Below, in pieces: positions 16,572 to 24,500 of a stretch of 64,000 nucleotides of DNA (the first letter of the stretch is position 1; each line of letters starts with the position of its first letter). The position numbers and the translations under genes were made by a program. The stretch comes from Microbacterium sp. zg-B185 (lineage in GTDB: Bacteria > Actinomycetota > Actinomycetes > Actinomycetales > Microbacteriaceae), in assembly GCF_030246885.1 (NCBI RefSeq), contig NZ_CP126739.1, forward strand, positions 992,001 through 1,056,000, written 5' to 3'. The notes under the pieces are model-generated. The model made no database searches, was not told the origin of the DNA, and was given only the letters and a program-made list of their open reading frames with translations.

Positions 16572-17228
16572 GTGCGCGTTCAGCTGAACGCGGTGGCCAA
16601 GGCCGAGCGTGAGCATGCCCTACCGGTCACCAGCGTGCTGTTCGAGACCGGACGCAGCACATTCGGCTTCGCCGAAACGGAGCAACGGCCGACTGTGCTG
16701 GGGCTGCTCGCCTCCGGGCGCATGCACGCCGACACGGGCGAGGTGCTCATCGACGGCAGGGCGGATCCCGCGGCGCTGCGCCGCCGTGTCGCGCTCGTGG
16801 ACGCGCCGGATATCTCCGCGCCGGAGCCCAACGTCGCCGTCGTGGCCGTGGTCGCCGAGGAGCTCATGTTCGCGGGGCACCGCTCCGGACCGGTGTCCGC
16901 CCGCCGCTGGCTGAAGGAGCAGTCGATGTCGGAGGTCGCCGGCCGCCCCTTCAGCAATCTCGAGCCGCCGCAGCGTCTGCGCCTGTTGTGCGAACTGGCG
17001 GCCCTGCGCAAGGGCGTGGAGGGCCTCGTGCTGGTCTCGCCCGACCGGCACGGCGGCGACCCGCGCGTGTGGTGGGGATTGGCAGACGAGTTCGCCGGCC
17101 GCGGCATGGCGGTGCTGGTCATCGCGGGGGAGGCCTCGCGGCTGGTGCTGGGCGCAGAGCTGGGCACACCGGACGAGCCCGCGGCGGACGAGGACCAGTC
17201 GCTCCCCTCCGCGAAGAGGACCACGTGA
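16572..17228 (+). CDS. ABC-ATPase-like protein without ATP-binding motifs
   Basis: A 218-residue protein. The order of blocks resembles an ABC nucleotide-binding domain: RPTVLGLLASGRMHADTGEVLIDGR matches the helix and turn after a Walker A, DPAALRRRVALVDAP the region up to the Q-loop, FSNLEPPQRLRLLCELAALR the signature helix, and GVEGLVLVSPDRHGG the Walker B/D-loop area. The P-loop itself reads VLFETGRSTFGFAE with no GxxGxGKS/T, the signature lacks LSGGQ, and the Walker B end lacks Asp-Glu. ATP hydrolysis is therefore unlikely. It overlaps the YhgE/Pip gene (GTGA), so it probably serves that protein. Start GTG 16572 is tentative. Confidence 0.55.
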   Translation: MRVQLNAVAKAEREHALPVTSVLFETGRSTFGFAETEQRPTVLGLLASGRMHADTGEVLIDGRADPAALRRRVALVDAPDISAPEPNVAVVAVVAEELMFAGHRSGPVSARRWLKEQSMSEVAGRPFSNLEPPQRLRLLCELAALRKGVEGLVLVSPDRHGGDPRVWWGLADEFAGRGMAVLVIAGEASRLVLGAELGTPDEPAADEDQSLPSAKRTT

Positions 17229-19036
17229 AGATCTCGCACATGGTCGCGGCCGAGCTTCGGCGCCTGGTGTCCACGCCGATGCTCGCCCTGGCGCTGTTCG
17301 CGCTGCTGTGCGTGCCCATCCTGTACGGGGGGTTCTATCTGTGGGCCAACCAGAACCCTTACGATCGGCTGGCCGAGATCCCCGCCGCGGTGATCGTGCT
17401 GGACCAGGGTGCCGAGATCGACGGCTCTCAGCGCAATCTGGGCGAGGAGATCTCGCAGGAACTGCTCAAGAGCAACACCTTCGACTGGACCGCCATCGGC
17501 GAGAAGAAGGGGGAGGCCGGTCTCATCGAGGGGCGCTTCGAGTTCGCGATCGTCATCCCGAAGGACTTCTCCGCCGACATCGCATCCATCACCGGGTCGG
17601 ATCCGGAGCGTGCGCGCATCCAGCTGCGAACCAACGACGCCAACAACTACCTCGCCTCCACCATCGGCACCCAGGCGGTGCAGCGCGTGCAGACCGTCGT
17701 CGCCGAGAAGGTGGTGACCACGGCGGCGGAGGCGGTGCTGGCGGGGCTGGCGGAGATCCGCGCGAAGCTGGCGGAGGCGGCATCCGGAGCATCGCAGCTG
17801 GTCAGCGGCCTGGGCACAGCCGGTTCCGGGGTGCAACAGCTGCGTTCCGGGGCGCAGCAGCTCGCGGACGGCACCGTCCAGCTGCGCGACGGCGCGCAGG
17901 CCCTGGCCTCCGGATCCGCGCAGGTCGCGGCCGGAGTGCGCGAACTGGACGGCATCGCCGACGAGGCCGGGTCGCTGGCGTCCGCGGCGACCGCACGGCT
18001 ACCGCAGCTGGAGTCCGATATCACCCAGGTGCTCACCGACGCGGGGCTCAGCCAAGCCCAGATCGATCAGGCGCTCGCGGCCCTGGCCCCGGTCGGGGAC
18101 CGCATCCGCACTCTCGACGATCGGCTTCAGAACGCCGTCGGCAGGATCGACGAGCTGGCCGCCGGCGCGGACGAGGTGGCCTCCGGCTCCTCGACGCTGG
18201 CGTCCGGCCTTGACACCGCCACATCCGGAGCGGGCCAGCTGGTGGGCGGCGTGGACCAGCTCGGCAGCGGCATCGGCGAGCTGGCCACCGGGGCGGGCGA
18301 GCTGGCCACCGGCTTGCAGGACGGCGTGGCTCAGGTGCCCGATGACGATGAGGCGACCCGCCAACGGCAGAGCGCCGTGCTGGCGGATCCGGTGCGGATC
18401 GACACCAGCGCTCTGGCCCAGGCGCAGAACTACGGCGCCGGGCTGGCCCCGTTCTTCGCCGCGCTGGCGGCCTGGATCGGCATCTACGCGCTGTTCCTGA
18501 TCGTCAAGCCCGTCTCGCGCCGTGCGCTGTCGGCGATGGATGCGCCGGTGCGCGTGACCATCGCGGGCTGGCTGACGCCGGCGCTGCTGGGCGCGGTCCA
18601 GATGCTCGGGCTGTTCGGGGTGCTCTCCCTCGCGCTGGGCTTCCGGTTCGCGAACCCCCTGGCGGTGTTCGGGCTGCTCGTCCTGGCCTCGGCGTCGTAC
18701 ACCTGGATCATCCTGGCCCTGAACGTCTGGCTGGGAGCGGTCGGCCAATTCCTCGGCCTGGTCCTGATGGTGCTGCAGCTGGTAACCGCGGGCGGCACCT
18801 TCCCCTGGCAGACGCTGCCGCCGCCGCTGGCGGCCCTTCACGAGGTGCTGCCCATGGGGTTCGTCGTCGATGCGCTGCGGCAGGTGATGTACGGCGGCGA
18901 CATCTCCCGGGTCTGGACGGACATCGGCGTCGTGCTGCTGTGGGCGGCCGTCGCCGCCGTCGCGGCGCTGGCCGGCGTGGTGCGCATGACCCGCTTCTTC
19001 ACCCTCCGCGACCTGCAGCCCAGCATCATCCAATGA
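17225..19036 (+). CDS. YhgE/Pip family membrane protein
   Basis: A 603-residue protein. The N-terminal membrane helix MLALALFALLCVPILYGGFY is followed by an extracytoplasmic region (NQNPYDRLAEIPAAVIVLDQ, the typical YhgE/Pip opening). A long Ala/Gly/Ser/Gln helical repeat region follows (about 190-390, repeats such as LASGSAQVAAG and LGSGIGELATGAGE), and then five to six C-terminal membrane segments like an ABC-2 permease. Homologues include the phage-infection protein Pip and ESX-linked YueB. A transport or secretion role is inferred from the ABC-2-like half and the linked ABC-like gene. GTG 17225 overlaps the upstream stop. Confidence 0.85.
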   Translation: MKISHMVAAELRRLVSTPMLALALFALLCVPILYGGFYLWANQNPYDRLAEIPAAVIVLDQGAEIDGSQRNLGEEISQELLKSNTFDWTAIGEKKGEAGLIEGRFEFAIVIPKDFSADIASITGSDPERARIQLRTNDANNYLASTIGTQAVQRVQTVVAEKVVTTAAEAVLAGLAEIRAKLAEAASGASQLVSGLGTAGSGVQQLRSGAQQLADGTVQLRDGAQALASGSAQVAAGVRELDGIADEAGSLASAATARLPQLESDITQVLTDAGLSQAQIDQALAALAPVGDRIRTLDDRLQNAVGRIDELAAGADEVASGSSTLASGLDTATSGAGQLVGGVDQLGSGIGELATGAGELATGLQDGVAQVPDDDEATRQRQSAVLADPVRIDTSALAQAQNYGAGLAPFFAALAAWIGIYALFLIVKPVSRRALSAMDAPVRVTIAGWLTPALLGAVQMLGLFGVLSLALGFRFANPLAVFGLLVLASASYTWIILALNVWLGAVGQFLGLVLMVLQLVTAGGTFPWQTLPPPLAALHEVLPMGFVVDALRQVMYGGDISRVWTDIGVVLLWAAVAAVAALAGVVRMTRFFTLRDLQPSIIQ

Positions 19037-19079
19037 CACCAGAGACCGCGGCCCCCGCCGCGAGAAGGAAGGCAGACCG

Positions 19080-19337
19080 ATGACCGTCGTAGAACACGGG
19101 CGCGACAGCACCCGCCAGAACCCCAAGCCGGCGTTCGCGCAGCCGCGCCTGATCCTCTACGTGCTGCTGGGCGGTGCGATCGGCACCGCGGGCAGGTAAG
19201 GGCTCTCGCTGGCCCTTCCCGCCGACGGCGGTGTGCCGTGGGCCGTGCTGATCGTCAACCTCTGCGGCGCGTTCATCCTCGGCTTCCTGCTGACCGCGCT
19301 GGCTTCGCGCACACCGGAGACACCGGGACGCGCCTAA
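19080..19337 (+). pseudogene. crcB fluoride channel pseudogene (nonsense codon and 3' truncation)
   Basis: From ATG 19080, with AGAAGGAAG upstream, the frame reads a normal CrcB start (LILYVLLGGAIGTAGR) and then hits TAA at 19197-19199 exactly where the family has Tyr in 'RYG'. The same frame continues with perfectly good CrcB sequence, GLSLALPADGGVPWAVLIVN and GAFILGFLLTAL, to TAA at 19335-19337. A TAC/TAT-to-TAA change is the simplest cause. The second half of the gene (about 45 residues with the 'GGFTT' block) is absent; the opposing intact crcB begins at the break. The gene is dead or at best gives a 39-residue peptide. Confidence 0.8.
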
Positions 19338-19717
19338 GCCGCCGGGAGAAGCCCGAGCAGTATCCCGCACCCGGCAAGCAGTGCGTTCACGGCAAGCAAC
19401 GCTATTCCGTTGAGTGCGGCCGCCCGGAGTCGACCGTCTATCAGGAGCCGGACTGTTTCGAGGCTTGCCGTACTGAACGTGGTGTATCCGCCGATCAAGC
19501 CTGTGCCGACGATCAAGCCGACTGGGCCAGGAACGGTGTGAGCTGCAACGAGGCCGGTGACGACGCCCAGTGCAAGCGATCCGGTCGCGTTGATGATGTT
19601 GGTCCCTACTGGGAACGCTATCCGCGCGCGCTGGCTCACCTGGCTGTCTAGGACGAAGCGCAGCGCCGAACCGATCCCGCCCGCTGCCGCCACAGCTAGG
19701 AGGACGAGCGGGCTCAC
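19334..19717 (-). CDS. crcB: CrcB/Fluc-type fluoride channel, second subunit
   Basis: A 127-residue membrane protein with four hydrophobic segments. Fluc/CrcB marks: AAAGGIGSALRFVLD (G-G-x-x-G-x-x-x-R), FPVGTNIINATGSLALG (the Asn-containing segment) and GTGLIGGYTTFSTASLE (the polar-track T-T-F-S). Fluc channels are dual-topology or paired dimers that expel fluoride; two adjacent genes here suggest a heterodimer. GTG 19717 overlaps the upstream crcB stop (GTGA), with AAGGGG just before. It lies downstream of the fluoride riboswitch in one transcript. Confidence 0.9.
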   Translation of the reverse strand: MSPLVLLAVAAAGGIGSALRFVLDSQVSQRARIAFPVGTNIINATGSLALGVVTGLVAAHTVPGPVGLIVGTGLIGGYTTFSTASLETVRLLIDGRLRAAALNGIALLAVNALLAGCGILLGLLPAA

Positions 19718-20169
19718 CGTGCACCCCTTCCTAGGCGGGCACCAGCGATGATGCCGACGTACGAGGCCGCGCTCCCAACGACGAGCGTCCCCGCGAAGTA
19801 CGCCGCGGCCATCATGGGGCTCGAGACGGTGAGCTGCGCGAGATCGACGGTCACGGTGCTGTAGGTCGTGAAGCCCCCGATGAGGCCGGTTCCGACCGCG
19901 AGGCGGGTGAGGCGGCGGTGCCCCTCGTCGGGTCCGCGGGATGCAAGGAACTGGACGACGAGGCCGAGCGCGAACGCCCCTGCCACGTTGATGAGGAAGA
20001 TACCGAGTGGGTAGTCGGCCGGATCAGGAATAGTCGCGGCGATCAGCGCCCGCGCGGCGGTGCCGATCGTTCCGCCGGCTGCGACCAGGGCGACGTGTCT
20101 CCAGGGCAGCATCGCCGCTCCGGGGGTGGAGATGTTCTCGGTATCCGGGTCGAGGGGTCCGGTGGGCAT
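19714..20169 (-). CDS. crcB: CrcB/Fluc-type fluoride channel, first subunit
   Basis: A 151-residue CrcB homologue. After a hydrophilic 20-residue extension come VALVAAGGTIGTAARALI, YPLGIFLINVAGAFALG and GTGLIGGFTTYSTVTVD, the conserved pore and Phe-box blocks. ATG 20169 is preceded by AGGA five bases upstream, and that AGGA lies in the strand that would pair with the riboswitch expression platform. An internal ATG (MLPWRHVALV) is the usual family start, so the extension may be dispensable. It is the first gene of the riboswitch-controlled pair and overlaps the second. Confidence 0.9.
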   Translation of the reverse strand: MPTGPLDPDTENISTPGAAMLPWRHVALVAAGGTIGTAARALIAATIPDPADYPLGIFLINVAGAFALGLVVQFLASRGPDEGHRRLTRLAVGTGLIGGFTTYSTVTVDLAQLTVSSPMMAAAYFAGTLVVGSAASYVGIIAGARLGRGAR

Positions 20170-20175
20170 AGGTGT

Positions 20176-20248
20176 CCTATCCGCTCTAGTGAACGAGATA
20201 GGGACTGTTGGCGATCATCGCGGTTGTGTCTGGCGAGCCCCACCGCCG
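20176..20248 (-). ncRNA. fluoride riboswitch (crcB motif) with ribosome-site switch
   Basis: Read on the minus strand, GGCG (20247-20244) and CGCC close helix P1 around GTGGGGCT. An AACC linker is followed by hairpin GCGA-TGA-TCGC, then CAACAGTCCCTAT. The pseudoknot GGGGCT with AGTCCC forms six pairs (one G-U). This is the layout of the known Thermotoga petrophila fluoride aptamer. Beyond it, CCTATC (20202-20197) can pair with GATAGG (20181-20176), which contains part of the crcB ribosome site. With fluoride the CCC strand is held in the pseudoknot, freeing translation. I assigned this by hand folding. Confidence 0.75.
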
Positions 20249-20699
20249 AGTACCGAGCATGTCGGCACCTGCCTATCTTCGCACAGCGGCAGGCCGCCCG
20301 CTACACCGTCGATGGGGAGCTGTTCTTCGCATCCAGACCAAGTACGAGAACCTCCGCAAGGCCCTCGAGGGCATTAACGACGCCACCACCCAGTTCCACG
20401 GGCGCCTCAGCGGCGGACTCTGCGACGGGCGCTGAGTAGCGCTACTGCATCCACACCTGCCGTGCGGCGGCCGGGTGGTCAACTTCCTCACGAGACGCGG
20501 CGAACTGTTTCCCCCGCTGACCTGGGGTGTTTTCCGATAATGGCCGTTCTGTCAGTGAGAACGCGGCAAGCCACGTCGGGAGGCCGATCGGTCGTCTTCA
20601 CCTTCGGGACAAGGGACCGATCACAGCCCACGCCTCATCCCAAATCACTCACACGACACGACTCTCCCGCGAGCCCCCGGAGCGGTTTAGCAACACGCG
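20249..20699. other. gap between TRIC gene and riboswitch; no convincing gene
   Basis: There are about 450 bases with lower coding character than the surroundings. Short open frames exist, one with KYENLRKALEGINDA, but none has a ribosome site or a family match I recognise. A 38-base stretch from 20524, beginning GGGGTGTTTTCCGATAATGG, resembles a Tn3-family terminal repeat (see findings). The region is probably decayed mobile DNA. Confidence 0.4.
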
Positions 20700-21317
20700 C
20701 TAGCTGCGGTGGCCCCAGCGGGCGACCGCGTGCGGAACGTGCCAGTGGAAACGAAGTGATGCCAACCTGAATGCGAATACGAACACACCGACAGCGAGCT
20801 GAATCAGCGGGTCGTACCAGCCCACCATCCAGGCTGCTGCGACCAGCGCGGCGCCCATCATCGCCGGGACCGCATAGATGTCGTTCGGATCGAACAGCTC
20901 GGGATCGCGGTTAGCGACGACGTCACGAAGGAGGCCGCCACCTACCCCTGTCGCTACTCCCAGAAGGGCCGCTGCGACCGGATTCATGCCCAGCTCGAGA
21001 GCTTTTGCTGCCCCAGTGGTGCAGAACAGGCCAAGCCCTGCTGCATCGAAAATGAGCAGGGTGCGCGGCAACCGTTCGACGACGGTGTAGAGGAAGAAGA
21101 CGAGCGCTGCCGCGGCGAGAGGCGCGAGCAGGTATACCGGCTGTGAGAAGGCCGCGGGGGTAACTCCGAGTATGAGGTCACGGATTACTCCGCCCCCGAG
21201 TCCGGTCAGCAAACCCAGGAGAACTGACCCCACGATGTCGAATCCCCTGTGCGCGGCCAGCAGCGAACCTGATATTGCGAAGAAGAATGTGCCAAGAAAG
21301 TCGAGGACCGTGTCCAT
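20700..21317 (-). CDS. trimeric intracellular cation (TRIC) channel family protein
   Basis: A 205-residue membrane protein of the UPF0126/YicG (TRIC) family with about seven hydrophobic segments. The internal duplication is plain: LGLLTGLGGGVIRDLILG near residue 40 and LGVATGVGGGLLRDVVANR near residue 125, each with the G-G-G-x-x-R-D core. Bacterial TRIC proteins conduct K+ or, in some, transport glycine. ATG 21317 has GGGAGG just upstream; an in-frame TTG 12 bases earlier is less likely. It is monocistronic on the minus strand in the accessory region. Confidence 0.85.
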   Translation of the reverse strand: MDTVLDFLGTFFFAISGSLLAAHRGFDIVGSVLLGLLTGLGGGVIRDLILGVTPAAFSQPVYLLAPLAAAALVFFLYTVVERLPRTLLIFDAAGLGLFCTTGAAKALELGMNPVAAALLGVATGVGGGLLRDVVANRDPELFDPNDIYAVPAMMGAALVAAAWMVGWYDPLIQLAVGVFVFAFRLASLRFHWHVPHAVARWGHRS

Positions 21318-21623
21318 GCGGCCTCCCAAGGCATGTGGAGCGCCCGATCAGAATCGGGAAACGCATACTTCGCGGCCGCACGTCAGCGCCAACGGCGTGG
21401 AGCCCTTCGTCCGCTGCCGTGGCACCGCGGCTGCCAAGCAGCCGTCACAGCACCCGGGCAGCGATCGAGGCCGCGTGGAACTGCAAGTCGTTTAGGGCCC
21501 CTCACGCCGGCCTCTGCATTGAGGGGGCAGCGAGCACGAATCGTTCTGTGCTCAGTACAATGCGCAAGTACTGTGATGACCTGTCCGCAAGCCGGAGGAT
21601 GGGGTTCCGGCCTGCGGTGAGGG
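21318..21623. other. gap with one hairpin; no gene
   Basis: I see no credible coding sequence here. CCCCTCA (21498-21504) pairs with TGAGGGG (21520-21526) around a 15-base loop, about 100 bases downstream of the DUF1269 stop. It could be a weak terminator for that gene, but there is no T-tract. Confidence 0.4.
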
Positions 21624-22145
21624 TCACGCGCTGACGGCTTCGGCGATCTTCTCGTCACCCTTGTTGATGGCTTTGATGACGGCGTCGTAGTCGCCCTTTT
21701 CGATGGCCTTGTTGATTCGCTTCGTGGCGCGCTCCAGGGCCTTGTCGATTCGGTCGAGAGCCTCCTCGTCCACCACGGCGACTATCGCTGAGGAGCCGGG
21801 GACAAGCCATTCCTCGGCGTCGACGCCGATGGACTTCTCTTCGTGTCGTTTCACGATCTCGCCGATTCCGGCACCGGCGCCGAGGCCGACGACACCGGTG
21901 ACGAGAAGCAGCGGCGGGGCGAAGAGTCCGATCACCAGGCCGGCAACGACGCCGATCGCTGTTCCTTTCGCAACGAACTTCCCGCCGTGCTCTTTCACGT
22001 GGACGTTGCCATCGGTGTCGCGGGACAGAACGACCGCCGCCACGAGCCTGACGTCGTCCAGCGACTTGATGGATGAGAAGTCTTCTTGCGCCGACTGCTC
22101 ATCGTCGTAAGAGGCGACCAGGAGCTCGTAATTTCGATCAGTCAT
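21624..22145 (-). CDS. DUF1269-domain protein
   Basis: A 173-residue protein. The N-terminal alpha/beta part (YELLVASYDDEQSAQEDF, LVAAVVLSRDTDGNVHVKE) is followed by a glycine-rich hydrophobic hairpin, GTAIGVVAGLVIGLFAPP then GVVGLGAGAGIGEI. The C-terminal charged helix is ALERATKRINKAIEKGDYD. This is the DUF1269 architecture, often found near stress genes and possibly membrane-associated. A DosR-like box lies at 22230-22243, 85 bases before ATG 22145, so hypoxic or stress control is possible. G+C is lower than in the flanking core genes. The function is unknown. Confidence 0.8.
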   Translation of the reverse strand: MTDRNYELLVASYDDEQSAQEDFSSIKSLDDVRLVAAVVLSRDTDGNVHVKEHGGKFVAKGTAIGVVAGLVIGLFAPPLLLVTGVVGLGAGAGIGEIVKRHEEKSIGVDAEEWLVPGSSAIVAVVDEEALDRIDKALERATKRINKAIEKGDYDAVIKAINKGDEKIAEAVSA

Positions 22146-22229
22146 TCATCTGCCTTTCATGTTGGTTCGGAACCACTCTGAAGCAGGCGCCGGCCGCTTC
22201 ACAGAGCCGTAGGTCCCGTCGCGGCCCGA

Positions 22230-22243
22230 AGGACGAAGGCCCC
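22230..22243. promoter_or_regulatory. DosR/DevR-like box upstream of the DUF1269 gene
   Basis: AGGACGAAGGCCCC fits the dormancy-regulator pattern GGGAC-N4-GTCCC at 8 of its 10 fixed positions. It lies 85 bases upstream of the DUF1269 start, a normal distance for such activators. A closer match is at 26001. Confidence 0.35.
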
Positions 22244-22342
22244 TAGCGGTGCCCGACCCCGTCAAGGACGGTTGCCACCCGGGGCGCGAGCCGGTGATTC
22301 AACGCCTGGCTCACCCTCGCCCTTTCGATGAAGGAGTACGAA

Positions 22343-22489
22343 ATGACGAAATCTCATAGCGGTCCACCGTGGGCGGGCCGCCGCGAGATCGGCCCCGCCG
22401 ATCTCCAACTGCCTCCCACCCAACCTTTCGATGTCACCGCGCTGATCGCCGCCGCGTTGTCGGCAGAACACACTGCCCCGGAACAGTGA
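22343..22489 (+). CDS. small hypothetical protein
   Basis: A 48-codon frame with AAGGAG six bases before ATG 22343. The product starts MTKSHSGPPWAGRREIGPAD and ends in an Ala-rich helix (ALIAAALSAEH). No family is recognised and there are no cysteines or membrane helix. It stands alone in a 740-base gap of the accessory region, divergent from the DUF1269 gene. The good ribosome site is the only strong support. Confidence 0.4.
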   Translation: MTKSHSGPPWAGRREIGPADLQLPPTQPFDVTALIAAALSAEHTAPEQ

Positions 22490-22886
22490 TCTCGCACTCC
22501 GTGCTCGTCGGAGAGGGAGTGAGCGCGGGACGTCCCCGGTGACGCGGTTGGTGATGGGTTGCGCCCGCAGACAGTACCCCGCTTGTGGTAGTCCCGCGGC
22601 AGCATGCGTCGTCGTGGGTCGAAGCTCTGGTGCGGCGGCCTCGGGGCCTGCTGATCAGCGCTAGCGATCAGGCCGCTGTTGGTCTCGACGGAGGTAGCGG
22701 TCGAGTCCACGTGCGGTTGCTGGCGCGTCGAGTGGAGTTTGGGGTGCCTCTCAATTGCGTTTGGTTGGACCTCTGCGAGCATTGGTGAGTGTCATTGGAT
22801 GCGACCGCGAAACCTCGTCGAATCACGCGATGCCGGACGATGAGGGAAGGTGACCCGAAGGACGGGGTCCCCAGATTTTCGCGGGC
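22490..22886. other. gap downstream of gadC; no convincing gene
   Basis: About 400 bases hold short open frames on both strands without ribosome sites or recognisable families. The palindrome GGGACGTCCC occurs at 22528-22537. This may be residue of decayed accessory genes. Confidence 0.35.
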
Positions 22887-24491
22887 TCACGTATCGGAGT
22901 CCGGCGGCTGTGTCGAGTTGCTCGGCTTCCGAGGAGCGGATCTGCTCGTCGGCGGGCGCGCCGTCGTGGCGGTGGGGCCTGACGGCGCGGCCTCCTGGGC
23001 CTCGTCCTCGTCGTGGGTGCCGTGCAGGGCCTTGTCTGCTTCGCTGCGCCGATCCCATCCGGGGCGGCGCAGGGCGTAGAACACGAGTGGCGGAGCGCCG
23101 AGCACCACGATAACGACCCCCACGATCCATGGATATACCGTGGGGGAGAATGCTGTGAACCCCTGGGGCGGGATGAAGGCGAGCACGAACGCCGCGAGGC
23201 AGCCGACGAAGCCGACGCCGGCCACGAGGTTCATCGCCGGCACCCGATAGGTGCGCTTCACGTTCGGCTCCTTCCGGCGCAGCGCGATGGCTGCGGCGAA
23301 CATGAGCATGTACATGATCAGATAGATCGCCGCGGCCATATCGACGAGGGCGACGAACGCGGAGCTCACGTTCGGCACGACGACGAAGATCGCCGCGAGG
23401 ATCGTCACGATCGTCCCCTGCAGCATCAGGATGCCGGACTGGACCCCCGCCTTGTTGCGCTTCTGCAGGGCCGGCGGCAGCAGCCCCGTCTCCGCAGCAG
23501 CCAACAGGCCCTTGGAAGGACCTGCGATCCATGTGATGACGGAAGCGAGCGCTCCTGCGGCGATCAGTGCAGAGACCACGGCGGTTCCCCACCCGAGATC
23601 CCACTTGTCGAAGTACGCCTGGAACGCGAGCATGATGCCGTTGGTGAGCCCCAGCTCCTTTTCCGGGACGGCGATCGAGATCGCGATCGTCGGCAGGATG
23701 AACACCAGCAGGATCAGGATCGAGGCCAGGAGCACGGACTTGGGATACCCCTTCCCGGGATCCTTCATCTGGTTCACGTGGACGGCGTTCACCTCCATGC
23801 CCGCGTATGCGAGCACGTTGGAGACGATCAGCACGATGGAGGCGATGCCGGTGAACGGCGGGATGACCGCCGCCGCATCCAGCGGCACTTCGCTCTTCTG
23901 CCCGGTGCCGAGCCAGATGAAGCCGAACACAATCAGCAGCACGGCGGGCAGCAGGGTGCCCAGGATGCCGCCCCAGGAGCCGAGCTTGGCGAACAGGTTG
24001 CCGCCCCGCAGCGTGACGAGCGTCGACCCCCAGTAGAGCACCAGGATCACGATCGCGGTGAACAGCCCGGAGTCCGATAGCGACGGGTCCAGGAAGACGA
24101 AGGCCAGCGCCGCGGCGATGAAGGCGATCTGCGTCGGATACCAGACGACGTTCTGGATCCATTGGAGCCAGACCGCGGTGAAACCCCAGCGGTTGCCGAA
24201 TGCCTCCCGCACCCAGACATAGACGCCGCCCTTCCACCCGGTGGCCAGCTCGGCGGCCACCAGCGCCGTCGGGATGAGGAACAGGACGGCGGGGATGATG
24301 TAAAGGGTGACGCTGCCGAGTCCGTACACGGCCATTGCGGGGAGCGAGCGGAGACTCGCCACCACCACGAGCGTCAGCAGCGCCAGTTGGCCGACGCCCA
24401 GATAGTTGACGACGGCGCTGCGCGGGGCGAGGGGATGATTTGAGTCGGCCTGCGCCGCGGCATCCGATGTCTTCTTCGATGTGTTTGACAT
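22887..24491 (-). CDS. gadC: glutamate/GABA antiporter, APC family
   Basis: A 534-residue amino-acid/polyamine/organocation transporter with about 12 membrane helices, from NYLGVGQLALLTLVVVASLR to PWIVGVVIVVLGAPPLVFYAL. Its charged C-terminal tail is about 60 residues. The helix-1 region, GWKGGVYVWVREAFGNRWGF, QWIQNVVWYPTQIAF and AYAGMEVNAVHVNQMKDPGKGYPK are typical of the glutamate:GABA subfamily. It begins nine bases after gadB, so the pair is one operon: GadB consumes a proton making GABA and GadC exchanges GABA for glutamate. The C-terminal tail may be the pH-gated plug known from GadC. Confidence 0.88.
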   Translation of the reverse strand: MSNTSKKTSDAAAQADSNHPLAPRSAVVNYLGVGQLALLTLVVVASLRSLPAMAVYGLGSVTLYIIPAVLFLIPTALVAAELATGWKGGVYVWVREAFGNRWGFTAVWLQWIQNVVWYPTQIAFIAAALAFVFLDPSLSDSGLFTAIVILVLYWGSTLVTLRGGNLFAKLGSWGGILGTLLPAVLLIVFGFIWLGTGQKSEVPLDAAAVIPPFTGIASIVLIVSNVLAYAGMEVNAVHVNQMKDPGKGYPKSVLLASILILLVFILPTIAISIAVPEKELGLTNGIMLAFQAYFDKWDLGWGTAVVSALIAAGALASVITWIAGPSKGLLAAAETGLLPPALQKRNKAGVQSGILMLQGTIVTILAAIFVVVPNVSSAFVALVDMAAAIYLIMYMLMFAAAIALRRKEPNVKRTYRVPAMNLVAGVGFVGCLAAFVLAFIPPQGFTAFSPTVYPWIVGVVIVVLGAPPLVFYALRRPGWDRRSEADKALHGTHDEDEAQEAAPSGPTATTARPPTSRSAPRKPSNSTQPPDSDT

Positions 24492-24500
24492 GTCGTTGCC

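Noticed and set aside
17770-18330. Tandem repeat in the YhgE/Pip coding sequence
   Set aside because: The Ala/Ser/Gly/Gln repeats at protein level are the normal helical region of the family and are not DNA repeats.
22852-22872. Terminator after gadC (GACCC with GGGTC)
   Set aside because: Only a five-pair stem with no T-tract; too weak to report.
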